NCBI GenBank assembly: GCA_022606135.1
Contig: JABYQN010000008.1
Location: forward strand, 1,798,001 to 1,862,000
Source: Fomes fomentarius
Lineage: Eukaryota > Basidiomycota > Agaricomycetes > Polyporales > Polyporaceae
Direction of reading: 5' to 3'
Length of the DNA stretch: 64,000 nt
Positions 1-11,200 of the stretch are shown here, one piece after another. Positions within the stretch are counted from its first letter, which is position 1, and the number at the start of each line of letters is the position of its first letter. The notes beneath the pieces were generated by a model. That model made no database searches, was not told the origin of the DNA, and worked only from the letters and a program-made list of their open reading frames with translations. Position numbers and translations under genes: made by a program.

Positions 1-415
1 TACGAGCTTAGGGACAGCCCATATAGCAGTCGCAGCCTATCAGATCATATTACAGGCGTAAGATCGCGAACAGCTATAGCAGAGGAAAGGAGGTCACAGA
101 AGTATCCCAAATACGAAGAGAGTCCGAATCTCTCGAACGCCGGCCCCCATGCCCAAGCGCCGAGCAACAGTTGCCTGCAGAAAGTACTCCTATTACGACT
201 AGTCTCACTGGCAACGGTACACCATCACTGCACAGACCGTCTCATCGATGCCAACCAAGCCTACACATGTATTGATGCGATCACACACCTTCTCGCAGCT
301 GCAGGCCCGGGAGGACTCAGGAGTTTCGGCGTACCTGGGTCACATTGGTGTGGCGTAGCAGGCTACTACTAACTCCAAGCTTAACGAAGCCGTATTGAGA
401 CTGTAGGCGGCGGAT
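1..415. other. left-edge intergenic sequence
   Basis: I find no reading frame with coding character and no recognisable RNA gene in these bases. They are followed by a doubtful minus-strand locus. Confidence 0.4.
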
Positions 416-847
416 TCACGGAAGCGTGTAAATCCTTCGAGTTTGCACATTGCAGAATTTGGTTGTGATCATCAACATGAAATGGCATTGGTAGTAGTAA
501 TAGACATAAGTAGATGCATCAGGTACATGACCGGACATGATAAGCAGCGTGAGCTGATAGTGTAGAGCGTATGCGAGGTATATCGAAGCGAAAGTGGGCA
601 GCACATCATCATCAGCAACGTCAAAGTCAACGGCGGACGACAGACAACAAACGACAGTAGAGGTGATAGTCCGGGCGAACGAAGAACGAGCGATGACTAG
701 ATCAAAGCACAAAAGTCCCAGTCCTATTACGCACTCGTGCTGACGTTCACACCGGAGCAAAGCCTCGAGCTGGGCGATGCAGTCCGTGCAGCGTGCATGT
801 ACCTCGCGCGCGTCCTCCAACAGCGGCTTGACGTTCTCCGGGGCCAT
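416..847 (-). CDS. uncertain hypothetical protein
   Basis: A minus-strand frame starts at the ATG at 847-845. Its first roughly 38 residues (MAPENVKPLLEDAREV and a following CTDC segment) read like a helical coding exon. A possible GTGCGT donor follows the residues RQHE. Read without splicing the frame runs 143 codons to 416, but the later part is hydrophobic and irregular and could be intron or UTR. The sequence upstream to about 1590 holds several overlapping open frames, none of which I recognise. I assign no function. It may be the tail or head of a multi-exon gene that I cannot reconstruct. Confidence 0.22.
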   Translation of the reverse strand: MAPENVKPLLEDAREVHARCTDCIAQLEALLRCERQHECVIGLGLLCFDLVIARSSFARTITSTVVCCLSSAVDFDVADDDVLPTFASIYLAYALHYQLTLLIMSGHVPDASTYVYYYYQCHFMLMITTKFCNVQTRRIYTLP

Positions 848-2120
848 CGCGAGCTTCGTGTCCAGCCGCGGGCTCGGGAGTCGGCAGTTCGGGTTGGCTG
901 TGGAGGCGCAGAGCATACAAAACCCGTAGGATTCTTCCCGCTGAACGAAGGAGGCTTCTTGCTTCGCCACCGCAGTCTTGCAGGCTGCCCCTTTTCGCCG
1001 CCTTCTCCCGGTTCGTGCTCGCCCACGTCGGAGAGCTTGATGGAATGGATGTACGATTCGAGGATAGAAGGAGGTATCAAGGAGGGTTTTTGTGGAGACT
1101 CGCCTGGGCCAGGACTCCATATGGACGCTTGGGATGCGTGCGGTGTCTGCGCATGACTGGAAGAGATAGGGCGATTCCCTTTCTTCCCCGGAACGGTGGC
1201 TTGTGCCGTCCGCAGACAGCCCGAACGCGCGAGCGGCGAGGGTCGAGGTAAGAGGCACACTCGACGTGGTCGCAGTCTTCGTCCCCAAGGCTCGTACCAC
1301 TGCCATGACTGTGCATTCCGGACGTCGCAGATCTGAGAGAGTGACCAGGAGCAGTTGTGGTCTTGATCCTCTGGCCTATCCGGAAGTTTTGAATATAGAC
1401 GCGAGCGGCGAAGGGCGAGGAGGCGAGGACTTGTGCTAGAGCGCAGGTATCCGTACGGCGAGTTGCAGCTGTTTTGCATTTCTCGTGGCCGAGCGCCCAC
1501 CTGCACAAGCACACTTTGCACACGAGGAAGTCGAAATGTATGAGGGAGATCGTCACCTTGATTGGCTTAGGAGGCATGAATGAGCACATTGAGCAATTTT
1601 ATCATGACATGTATACGTACTTGCCATTATGGCCGAGGCCTGACGAAGTACGCATTAGCGGTACTCAATTCTGTGATGTGTATTTTATGGGATTTTGAGA
1701 TCCCTTGGAACTTTAAATTGGAAGGGAAGGGATTTGGATGAGGGAAGACCGTGACTGGCAGGACTCGGAACAGTCTCACGCCGCACAGTGACACTAAGTG
1801 ACAGTGACTAATCACAAATGACCCTGGCCCCGTGACACCGGCGCTTTCTACACCTCTGCAGCAGACTGCTACTTCTCGACTACCGTAACCCAACACACCT
1901 CGGTGTCACCACATCAAGCGCGGTGAGACTTTGCTCGGTTTGCGCTGGGTGCTAGTGCGAGTGCGTGATTGGCTTCAAAACAAAGCGATCGAGCACCACG
2001 ACTTTCTCAACTTCCAACCCTCTCACCGTGTCCAGTCGAGCATTGTATACATAGGTTGCATCAGGTATGATCCCTTCTAGACCCCAAACAGATGAGCTCT
2101 GATATCCTCTCGATTCATTA
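848..2120. other. unassigned stretch before the F-box gene
   Basis: Several overlapping open frames exist on both strands between about 850 and 1590, but none has a recognisable domain or a consistent exon chain. From 1600 to 2120 I see only a likely promoter and 5' UTR for the plus-strand gene that starts at 2121. Confidence 0.35.
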
Positions 2121-3887
2121 GTGGCTATGTTGCATTCACCGCCCGTGCTGAACCACGATGTCCTGAACGCTGTGGTCGAGTATGCAGAAACAGAGACTCT
2201 CCTATCGCTCATGCTTTGCTGCCGCGCGCTCTACCAGGATGGCGTGCGTGTACTCCTCACTAGAACCGCTTGTATTGACCGGTACTACTGGTTTGGGCAC
2301 AAGAAGGACCGCGCTGTCTGGTCTTTCCTGCGATTCATGTCGGCGGACGGCGGACGACGCTGGCAATCTCTCCGTGGTCTCATCCTTGGGCACGAACGCA
2401 TCTACTTTCACACAGCAGGGCGGTTGGCGGAAGGGATCAAACAAGCACCCAATATTGAATACCTCGAGCTCAGAAATGCAGACAGCCTTCTCGGCACCTA
2501 TCCGGATTTGCGCGCCGCCCTCGCCTCGCTCGAAAACGTCAAGCATCTCAGTATCAGATCTGCCGCAACTCACACATCCCTGCTCCTCGAGAGCGTCCGG
2601 TGGCCCCTCGTCACTGCTGAACTCGACGGTTCCTACTGTCCCCGACCAAACATATCGGCGAAGATGCTGCTCCGGTGTGCACAGAACACCCTCGTCCAGC
2701 TGCAATGCAATTCGTGGATAGCACGTGATAACGCTTCTGGTAATCCGACATACCCTAACGTCAAGAGCCTACACATGTTCAACATGGACTCGATGATGCC
2801 TGACGAATGGGCCAAGGTGTATCCCAACGTGTCGCAGCTTTCTATCTCTAACAGGTTTTTCAAAAAGCCTGTTACGGACGACCGCGACAACGCCGGGTTC
2901 CGGGCTGTACGTGAAATGAACATGCGTGCCCTCGCGGATCAGTGTTGGCCCCTCTTGGAGAGATGTCATTCAGACTGTGTGGCGGATCTCTACATCCTCG
3001 GACTGCCTTGCCATATCCGTGCCATCAAGTTTGTGGAGGCAATGGCGTGGTGCGACCTGCCGTTGTTCGCCGAAATCATGGAGTATGCACGACCCGTTGT
3101 ATTAGAGCTGTCCTCGAAGGGATCGTACCTCACCGGGCGGCTACCGACCCTGCAGACGACCTTCCAACAGGCCGCACATGGTCTTCGGGATCTCGAGCAG
3201 CTACGCCTCACGCTCCATTTCGCAAGTGATAGCATTGACACAGACATCCCGCACTCGCTGGTACGTGTCGTTGTCTTTGCTGGGCGCAGATGGAATTTTG
3301 CTCACGCCGATGATGTTCAGCTGCAAGGCATCGAGGTCGGACTGCTTCCCAACCTCCGGATACTCGCACTTCGAATCGACTGCGAATTGTCGTATGAGTG
3401 GGAGCATATGCGCAGAATCGAGGATCACAAGCCGCGCGTCGAGGATAGAAGACCTCCTCCCCGCTCTGAACGCTCGCTCATCACGTTCGATCTCCGCAAG
3501 TTCTGCAGAGCGCTCTTCTCCTTGGCTCCCACTCTGCAGACCGTTGCACTCAACATCAATGGAATGCCACAGGGAATGAGTCCGATTGATGAGCAGGTCC
3601 AGCGGACTGAGGTTGTTGACGATTTGGAGTGCTCATCATTGGCCACCGTGGTCCCGGGTACGTAAATCAATTCACATAAGAAGGGCTATCTGACGTGACG
3701 CGCATCCTGTATATCCGTATTGCTGACCAACAGAGTAATGCCTCTGTGTAACGTTGTGTTGTCCTCCATCGACATCCGCGCAGTTACTTGCAGGGCACAA
3801 ACAGCCGACGCCGTCATCCCAAAATGGAAATGGAAGATCTCCAGGTTCGCAACTGGCACGCTGATTGATGAGACGTACCCTGTATAA
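2121..3887 (+). CDS. F-box-like protein
   Basis: Predicted coding exons are 2121-3657 and 3736-3887, giving about 563 residues. The N-terminus (residues 5-45) has the F-box-like pattern VLNAVVEYAETETLLSLMLC followed by a second Cys and the RALYQDGVRVLL helix. The rest is an irregular leucine-rich region, as in the large basidiomycete F-box family thought to recruit substrates to SCF ubiquitin ligases. The first exon runs into a stop at 3663-3665, but a GTACGT donor at 3658 and a CAGAG acceptor ending at 3735 join it in frame to a second exon ending in DETYPV and TAA at 3885-3887. The start could equally be the ATG two codons downstream at 2127. The target is unknown. A degraded copy of the last exon lies just downstream. 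Confidence 0.72.
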
Positions 3888-4060
3888 CGTGAGTCGATGC
3901 TGTATGCTGCCAAAGATGTCAAGTTTATGTTTCAATCGTGAGGATACTTCCGTCAAGGCCGTAGGAGACATTGCTAGTACTCGAATGTGTTACCGAAAAT
4001 GTTCGAGCTCCGAAGTCCCGTTTGAACGACGTCATACTAGTCCATGTCTTGATTCCCCAT
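3845..4060 (+). repeat. copy A of a tandem 3'-end duplication
   Basis: This segment covers the end of the F-box gene's last exon (GATTGATGAGACGTACC) and about 170 bases beyond its stop. It recurs in diverged form at 4236-4460. Shared landmarks are GTGAGTCGATGCTG, GTAGGAGACAT, TGTTCGAGC and GTTTGAACGAC in the same order. The period is about 400 bases. Confidence 0.7.
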
Positions 4061-4235
4061 CAATCGGAAACTGCCGGTTCCGTCTGGATAGGCGTATCAC
4101 CTATTCACACAGTCAGATGAGGAACACTCACCGTCTAAGTACACGATAGCCAAGTTCTGAGTAATGAATTGTGTTTTCATCGGCCCTCAAACGGACCTGA
4201 GGATCCCGAAGGACCCGATGTGATAGCGCTTTCCA

Positions 4236-4460
4236 TCCGGGTTTCCTGATGTAGTGGCACGTTTATTGATAGAACGTACCTAAAAGGTGAGTCGATGCTG
4301 CATCCTGGCAAATATATCAGGGTATGATCGTGATGATAAATCCGTAAAGACCGTAGTAGGAGACATGCCAGTGCTAGTATGCGTTACCGAGAATGTTCGA
4401 GCCCCAAAGTCCTGTTTGAACGACCTCATAGTCAAGGATTCCTTCGCCGTGTCTTCGCCA
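4236..4460 (+). pseudogene. degraded copy B of the F-box gene 3' end
   Basis: This is the second, decayed copy of the segment at 3845-4060. The coding part corresponding to the last F-box exon carries in-frame stops (TAG and TGA TAG around 4250-4275), so it cannot encode the same tail. It abuts the 3' end of the convergent ferritin-like gene, which ends at 4472. I infer a local duplication followed by drift. Confidence 0.6.
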
Positions 4461-4471
4461 AGGTCATGTAT

Positions 4472-5576
4472 CTACACGTTAGAACTCGCATTCGAGCCGA
4501 ACGGGAACTGCGCAATAGCGAGGCCACTGAGCATGTTCCCATCATTCGGCATCTCCTTGCTTGACACGACGACGGCGTACACCGTGCCCTCCAGCTTGCC
4601 GGGCACAGTCGTCTCGCCGTTCTGGTCGACGTCGGAGTACAGCACGTCGAGGCCGTCCAGCCAGGCAACGTACACAGGCCCGTCTGTCGAGTCCAGGTCC
4701 CGGTCGTACTTAACAGCGAGGCGAGAACCATGATTCGGGGTGTCCATCGAGAGCGTGAGCCTCGGGAAGGTCTACACCAGAGGGCTTCTCTTGGGACAGT
4801 CACGGATGAAAGGTTCTGAAAGATTTGCGCATGAGCTCTATGTCGCTGTTTTCAACGCATCTACTTGCCCGCGAGAGAGTAGGCACCACTAGGCGTGAGC
4901 GGGATATCGTAGGCGCCGTTCCAGGGCTCTTGCTTCATGATAGACGATGACACCCACGAGGCCTGACGGGACTCAACTGCCAGGATGGACTGGATAGAGT
5001 ATGTCATCAGCCGAGCGCCGAGGTCAATGAAAGGAGGTAGTCACCGCAGCCGCCGTCAAATAGTCCTTGTTCTCGATGAACTTCGCCCCGCCAAGGTACG
5101 CCGACGCTCCGACAGTCTCGAAGATCATGGACATCGCCGCAAAAGACTGGGGACTGTCGTAGGGGCTGCGAAGCAAGTTGACTCGTTCGGTCGGCCCAAT
5201 CGAGAAACAGCCGAAGCGATCACTCACAACTTGTACTCGCACGGCTGAATCGCTTGATCGCCCAGGACGCTGGTCAAGAATCGAGCATGCTCGGCTTCAT
5301 GCTCGGCGATCTGCACGAAGCGACCGCGCACCCAGCCGGGGAGGCCATCATCCTCAAAGTCCTTCTCGCTGAATCTAGCAAGACCGCTTGTGTAAAAAGC
5401 GTTCTCCAGATGCTCGAGGGACAGAGCGAAGTTAAGGACCTCCGTATCTGCAGGGATTACATGTTCAGAATCACGCATATAGCCAGCAATTATACGAGCG
5501 CACCTGTCGGCGTGGGGGCGCCGAAGACCAGCGTAGCTGCTGTGGCGGTCATGAGTGCGACAATTTTCATGAACAT
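4472..5576 (-). pseudogene. ferritin-like secreted protein, one nonsense codon
   Basis: Five exons chain in one frame on the minus strand. The start MFMKIVALMTATAATLVFGA is a signal peptide. Ferritin-like helices follow (EVLNFALSLEHLENAFY, then EHEAEHARFL), then SPQSFAAMSMIFETVGASAY, YLTAAASILAVESRQASW and the C-terminal beta domain (YVAWLDGLDVLYSDV, LSGLAIAQFPFG). This matches the fungal Rds1-like ferritin-like family (PF13668). Intron 4 (4868-4816) uses a GC-AG pair (GCAAGT donor, TTTCAG acceptor). The last exon then reads EPFIRDCPKRSPLV, a TAG at 4774-4772, and TFPRLTLSM onward for 99 further intact codons. In the family a Lys usually sits about where the stop is. The gene is either a very young pseudogene, a truncated protein, or carries a sequencing error. 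If expressed it would be extracellular or cell-wall associated. Its biochemical role is not established. Confidence 0.75.
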
Positions 5577-5891
5577 CTCAACAGCACGGGGAGCTAAGCA
5601 CAGGGACAAAGTTCGGAGGGACAAAGTTCGGGGCGGACGAACGAGGAGACGCGGGAGGGACGCGGGAGGTTTTTGTACACAACGGTGTGAAGGGACAGGC
5701 GGACGACGTCCGGTCCAAATGAAGCAATCTACCTCCTTCCCATCACATCTGGCACTCACCGACACGTCACACAAAGAACGTTGCCATGTGTCGGCCATGC
5801 TATTCAGGGCACTCGCTTGCAAAGCCCGACTAGAACTGATACAAACATTTCCGTTGCTCGTAGACCCAATTAGTGATACACATGAATAGAC

Positions 5892-6894
5892 CTAACCAGC
5901 CAGACTTGGCTTCAGTCCTGCTACAATCTTTGTAAGATTAACGGCGCAAGCAGTGAACATAACCGCACTCACCGCATCCCGCTTGTCCGCGTACCACAAC
6001 AGCGGCATCTCCACACCATAGTCTAAATCCCCCATCACCATCCTCATCCGCATGATCATATCCTTCGTACACTTCTCCGTCCCCAGGCTGAAGTTTGAAA
6101 AGAACGCCAGCAGCGGCACGTTCGTCCCGGTGACCTGCTTCACGCCCATGCTGATCTTGTACTTCTCATACAACCGGTCCTTCACGCGCTTCCACGTGTT
6201 CGGAAAGTCGATAACGTCGCGGTTCGTTGCGGACGACATGACGATACCCTTACTCTTCGCGTACTTGAGCACGTTCTGGCGCACGAATGGCACACCGCAC
6301 CAGCAGACTGGGATGTCCTTGCTCTTCGATGAACGGCGGTTGACGACCGTCGGGTTCAATGCGTCAGGAAGAGAGATGCGCGGGAGCATCGCGCAAGGGT
6401 CTGAAGACTGTTCGCTCGGGTTAGTCGGGCTGTACGATCGTGTGGTGTGGTATCGAACAGAGAAAGGAACGCACATTCTGCACAGCAGCTGGTTTCGCGA
6501 CTACACGCCTCGTCTCGACTCCAAGCTTGGGGACTTGAGTACGTCTCGGAAGCTGGCTTTGAGCAACACCTGGCCGCTTGGTGGGCAGGAAGCGTGGTTT
6601 GGCGGGTCGATGTTCTTCTACAATCTCCTCGTGCACCACCGGGAGGGCCGGACGGCAAGCCATCGCCACCACGCCATTGTAGTTACCCATCAAGCTACGA
6701 TCCATAGCTGCCGTCGTGTTCTGGTACGAGTCCTCGATCCTAACCACCGGCCGACCACCGTAAGCCTGCGCGCCGCCATCGACGAAGCTTGCATCATTGA
6801 CCAAACGAGCCGCCAGGGCGTCGATAGAGTAGGTTCCAGTGCGTGAGTATTGGCGGGAGGGCTCGTTGTGGTCGATGTCCATAGTGTTCGACAT
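5892..6894 (-). CDS. conserved-looking protein of unknown function, 311 aa
   Basis: Two exons, 6894-6475 and 6407-5892, joined across a 67-nt GTGCGT/ACAG intron in phase 0, encode 311 residues. The N-terminal half is low in complexity and Pro/Arg-rich (RPALPVVHEEIVEE, KPRFLPTKRP). The C-terminal half is more globular, with a CWCGVPFVRQNVLKYAKSKG segment, an NTWKRVKDRLYEKY helix and an amphipathic MIMRMRMVMGDLDYG stretch. There is no signal peptide and no clear membrane span. I do not recognise the family. An alternative start lies 14 codons upstream at 6936, but the ATG at 6894 begins a cleaner N-terminus (MSNTMDIDHNEPSRQ). Frame consistency across the intron makes it a likely real gene. Confidence 0.6.
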
Positions 6895-7141
6895 GGCAGG
6901 TAGTGGTTCCGCGTGAAGAAGCAGAGAAGCGCGCATGGTGGCTTAAGTTGCCCGTTAGACGCCCAAATTCGGACAAAGCCCTTTGCTTGGACGACCGCCA
7001 TTCAGCGGGACAGTGAAATGCGCCATGCATATGGGAGCGTTGCATTGGAGCGACGGTCAATCTCAGAATGTTAGTACATATATACCATTCTTCAAGGTAC
7101 CGCCGTTCAGAAGATCTTACACCTCACTTGTTTTCCCCCAC

Positions 7142-9445
7142 TCACCTCCGCAGACCGAACACGTCCTCGTAGAACCCGATCTCCTTGTCGAGAGCGGTAC
7201 GCATGTTCTCTGCCTTGCGCCACCCATGGCCTTCGCCCTCAAAGACGATGTACTCGACGCGTCCCCCTTGCTTCCTGATCGTGTCCACGATGCCCTCGGC
7301 CTGGTTCGGAGGCACGACCGCGTCCTCCGAGCCTTGCAGCACCTGCCATCACCCGCCGTGTCAACATGCCGTTCCAATACAGTGAGAATACAATTTCGTG
7401 TTGACTCGGACTCACCAAGAGGGGCGCCTTGATCTTGTCCGCAAGGAACACGGGCGACCGCTCCTTGTACACCTCAGGAATCTCCTCAGGCGTGCCACCC
7501 AGCAGCTTTGTCAAATACTGGCTCTCGAACTTGTGCGTGAACTCGGCGAGCTTGAACATGTCCGAGATGCCGTACGACGACGTCGCTGCCGCAAACGCCT
7601 CTGGGTACGAGCAGAGCGCCTTCAGCACGGTGTACCCGCCCGCAGACCCGCCGGTGATCGCGGTGCGTTGTGAGTCGATTAGCGAGTATGGCGGGGCTGC
7701 GAGCTGCTGCACAGCGGTCACACAGTCTCCGACGTCGACAATCCCCCATTTCCCCTCAAGGCGTTTGCTAAGTTTTGTGAGTCGGGTACTGGAACGTACA
7801 AGACGGCCTTACACTTACGTGTATCTCCGTCCGTACCCGCTGCTCCCGCCGTAATTGACATCAATCCTACAGCATTGTATTAGTACGGGTCGAGGATGAT
7901 GTGAGTGGGTCTTCATGTACCATGCCCATCCCCTGCTCGTGTAGAACTGACGTTGCAGACTGAGTCCTTGAGCAGCACGACTCGTAGGGCCACCATGTGC
8001 CGAAAAGACTGCCGGAGGCTGCTCTCCCTCCGGCGCAACGTACTCAGGGTTAGTCGGCGGGTAGAACAGCACATGCACCGGTCCTCCAGACTCCGGATCC
8101 TTCAGCTCAATCGGGCGCGGTACAGAAATATACGTCTTTGCGAACGGGAGCTCATCCGCACTCGACTTCACGCCCACCGGAGCGAACTTCGGCTTGGCGT
8201 ACTCTTTGATGTTGCAGAGGACGGTGCGCGGCGCCTCGTCGTTCTTCTGCCCTCTGAACGCCACGGCATCGTATGTGACGCGACGCAGCGAGGAGATGCC
8301 GACATACGGGCTGTCGAGCTCCTCGAGCGTGCCGCCTTGGAGGGAGACGAGGTAGAGGACGTTGCGACCTTCCTTGAGGGCTGTAAACAATGCGAACTTC
8401 CCGTCCTCGTCCAGCGGAACGCCTGCGCTGTAGTGGAGGACCCACATGGGCTCTGCAAAGTCCTCGTTGATGGCTTCAGAGAGGACCGCGGAAGATTTCC
8501 CTGCAGAGATGGAGAAGGTCCAGGGGTTCCAGTAACCGGATTCATCGGAGACGAAGAGAAGAATATCGTTGGAGGCCCACACAGGGTACACGGCGCTGAT
8601 TTCGACCCGCTTGCCCGCGACGACTTTCGTGTTGCTGACTGTGAGCGAGTTTGCGTCGCTGTTGACTTCTGCTACAGCGATCTCGGTTCCCTCCCAGGGC
8701 ATATCCGGGTGGAACCATTGCTGCCAGGCGATGTGTGTGCCGTCGGGAGTGAAGGTGGGCTTGGCGTAGAAGTCTGCACCGGCGACGATCGTGGAGACGG
8801 TGTTCTCCTTAGTGTTGATCACGGCGAGGGTGTTTACGACATCGGCGGGGTTTGGCTTCGTGTGGTCCTCAAAAATAGAGACGAGGAGGTGGGGTTGTTT
8901 GGGATGCACAGCGAAGTTAGCGTAGCGATAGTTCTTGTTCTCTGCAAAAGAAACAAGTCCGTTATCTGCGAGATTGAGAACATTAAGTTGGTACCTGGAG
9001 TGACCGCCTCCGGCTCTCCCCCCTGCTTCACTCGATAGACCCGCCCATTCTTGAAGTTGGAGAAGTAGATGACACCGTCGTACGCAATCGCAGGTGCACC
9101 ACCATACTAGACAACACTCAGACGAGCCAAACAGATCTTTTTCTGATACCACTCACCTCATGCACTGCGCTGCGCACATTCCAGTCCTTACCCACAGCAT
9201 CCTCACCCTTCTCCGTGTTCACTATAACACACCTGCCCGCCTCGGCTGGCCGTGACTCGATGTGGTAGATGGTAGAAGTGATCGGGTCGACGAAGAGTTC
9301 GTCCGCTTTTACGCTCTGCGCATCATGTCACATCACGCACGCAACGTAATAAGGCCCTGCCGCACAGTTCACGCACACTCTTCAACACGACTTCAGGCGA
9401 GATGGGTGAGGACCAGTAGCCGTAAGGTGCAGTGGATCTCGTCAT
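7142..9445 (-). CDS. S9 family serine peptidase (acyl-peptide hydrolase or dipeptidyl-peptidase like)
   Basis: A multi-exon gene of about 640 residues starting MTRSTAPYGYWSSPISPEV. The N-terminal two-thirds is a beta-propeller-like region (DPITSTIYHIESRP, PTFTPDGTHIAWQQW, YPVWASNDILLFVSDESG). The alpha/beta-hydrolase domain follows, with AHGGPTSRA, DVNYGGSSGYGRRY and the nucleophile motif ITGGSAGGYTVL. The acidic residue lies in GSEDAVVPPNQ and the His in GEGHGWRKAENM near the C-terminus. The full triad is therefore present. The family cleaves short or N-acylated peptides. With no signal peptide the enzyme is probably cytosolic. Exon 1 ends at 9377 (GTGCGT donor), followed by exons starting SVKADELFVDP and YGGAPAIAYDG. 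Stop at 7144-7142. No specific subfamily can be fixed from sequence alone. Confidence 0.9.
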
Positions 9446-9627
9446 GGTGGATGGGGTGCGAAGTACAGTGCAGAAAGCGCCCAAACGAATCGGCTCTGTC
9501 ACCCTGCATACTCCAAGCAGGAGAGCCATAGACCATTTGCGGTCCAAAGCAGGGAGATCGTGGCAGCATTGATTACTTATGTGCAGGTAAGGTAGGTATT
9601 CTAACCTAGAGCCATGTGCCAGTCCTG

Positions 9628-10606
9628 TCATCGCAACAGAGGCTCTGTGCGTCCACCCATCTTCTGGCAAATTTCCAGGGCATGTTCATGGAACCTCCCG
9701 TGCAGACCCTCCAGGCTACCCTCAATGCACAAGTGCGGGAGTAAACGAGTATGGAAGAGACGATGCGCGACAGCACCACCCTAGAGCAACACGTGAGGGA
9801 AGTAAGCAGATATGGCGAGGCAGAGAAGGGAGTAACACGCACGAATTGATGGAACACTCCACCAACGACCGCCTCTACCGTAGTCCCATGCACCTTATAC
9901 ATCCCGACGCTCCTCGCATTCCTTCCTTCCAAGTTCTCCAGGGGACTAGGCACGTCAATATCCGGCCCAAGTGGTTTTGACAAGTTGCCAACGTTCATGG
10001 GCCGCCATTTCAGGACCTTGCCAAGCTCCCATTTCGGTGCTACATGCTCTCCCAGAGTATACGTGTTGATGGCATATGCGAGGATCTTCTCATAGTCGTG
10101 GTCTGGTTGTAACGCCGGTGATGAGTGGACGAACATGAGCAGGTAGGACTGGAGGACACGTCTCCCTGAGCCAACTATCAGTACCAAACAGATGGAGAGA
10201 TGCTTCGAATGAACTTACCAACAAAGCTAAGTCGGCCGTTATGGCTCAAGCTGGCATCGGGATGGCTCGCGTGTGTCAATATTCGCCGAGCGAGTTCTGG
10301 TGGGAACTGCAGGGGCGAGAACACCTTGTTAAGATGCTCGGAGAGCAAAGAATCCTTGTTCCGCCAGTCCACGCGAGCCTTGCTGGTCACCGATGTAGAG
10401 TAGCCGGTAGAAGCATCTGACAATGTTTCTATGGGAGTCTGCGCGACCTGCGAGACTGACCTGGACTGTGTCCGCGCAGCTACAGAGATGATTCAGTATA
10501 CATAGGTAGCCGACAGATATAGACACGTACCGAAAGGTATTGACACCCTTTTGCGACAATTGACGGCTCTCCGGAGAGCCAGCGCGCATTCCCAGCTTTT
10601 TGACAT
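9628..10606 (-). CDS. mitochondrial large-subunit ribosomal protein with RNase III fold (mL57/mL44 type)
   Basis: Exon 1 (ATG at 10606) encodes a basic presequence, MSKSWECALALRRAVNCRKR, typical of mitochondrial import. It ends at a GTACGTG donor. The next exons give a linker (ARTQSRSVSQVAQ), then FSPLQFPPELARRILTHASHPDAS and RLSFVGRRVLQSYLLMF, the RNase III-like core. Later come TTVEAVVGGVFHQF and GGAVAHRLFHTRLLPH, with stop at 9630-9628. The catalytic acidic signature of true RNase III (ERLEFLGD type) is replaced by NGRLSFVGRRV, so it is probably non-catalytic, as in the paired ribosomal proteins mL44 and mL57. The length of about 290 residues fits mL57 (yeast Mrpl15) better. It transcribes in the same direction as the peptidase gene downstream. 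Confidence 0.78.
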
Positions 10607-11200
10607 AACAAAGGGAGTCTAGAGTACCGTTGACGCCAGCTCCGAGGGTGTTACGCGTTGAGTGGTCTAGCCTAGATGCAAAGGTCGCCTACGACCACGA
10701 GACAGGATGACGGCGACAAAGACGTGGTGGACGAGACGAGCACGAAGGCAAGCGCCATTGCGGAAATTCCGGGCGAAACGAGCGCCCAGGAATTTGAGTC
10801 GGGCGCCCGATGACCCAATTGCTGCCTTCGGCGCCTGCCAAGCTTGAGCACGTCCAACTCCAGTCTTGTTCCATGCTTTGAGTTCTCTTGCTTCCTTCCA
10901 TCTCAACGTTGACAAGCAGGCTACATATGTCTTTCCTCGCTGGAACTGTGTCGGGTGCCTTGGTGGCGGGAGGTGTACGTCTGTGATTCGGGTTGGACGG
11001 GATGAACACGAGCTCATAGAAACTCAGGTATACTATGGGTTTTCTTCGATGATGTCGACGAGGCGAGCACTACCTCATTCTTCGCGCGTAGATAACTGTG
11101 CTGACCATGGGCATGGACAGAACGCAGCGGCATCGCGCTGAGTTCGTGATCTCCCCACTGTCCGGTCACACCCAGGGCTCATAGGAACCTTTCTAACAGT
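10607..11200. other. intergenic sequence with small unassigned ORFs
   Basis: Between the start of the mitochondrial ribosomal protein gene and the small plus-strand ORF at 11201 there is a 45-codon ORF at 10676-10813 and several overlapping minus-strand frames. None has recognisable domains. It probably holds the promoter of the ribosomal protein gene. Confidence 0.4.

Noticed and set aside
7905..9038. 377-codon plus-strand frame opposite the S9 peptidase
   Set aside because: Antisense to well-supported peptidase exons. Its composition reflects the complement of GC-rich codons.
10676..10813. 45-codon ORF upstream of the small protein at 11201
   Set aside because: It ends at a TGA with no usable donor, so it cannot be joined to the 11201 ORF. 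Charged, low-complexity and too short to support alone.
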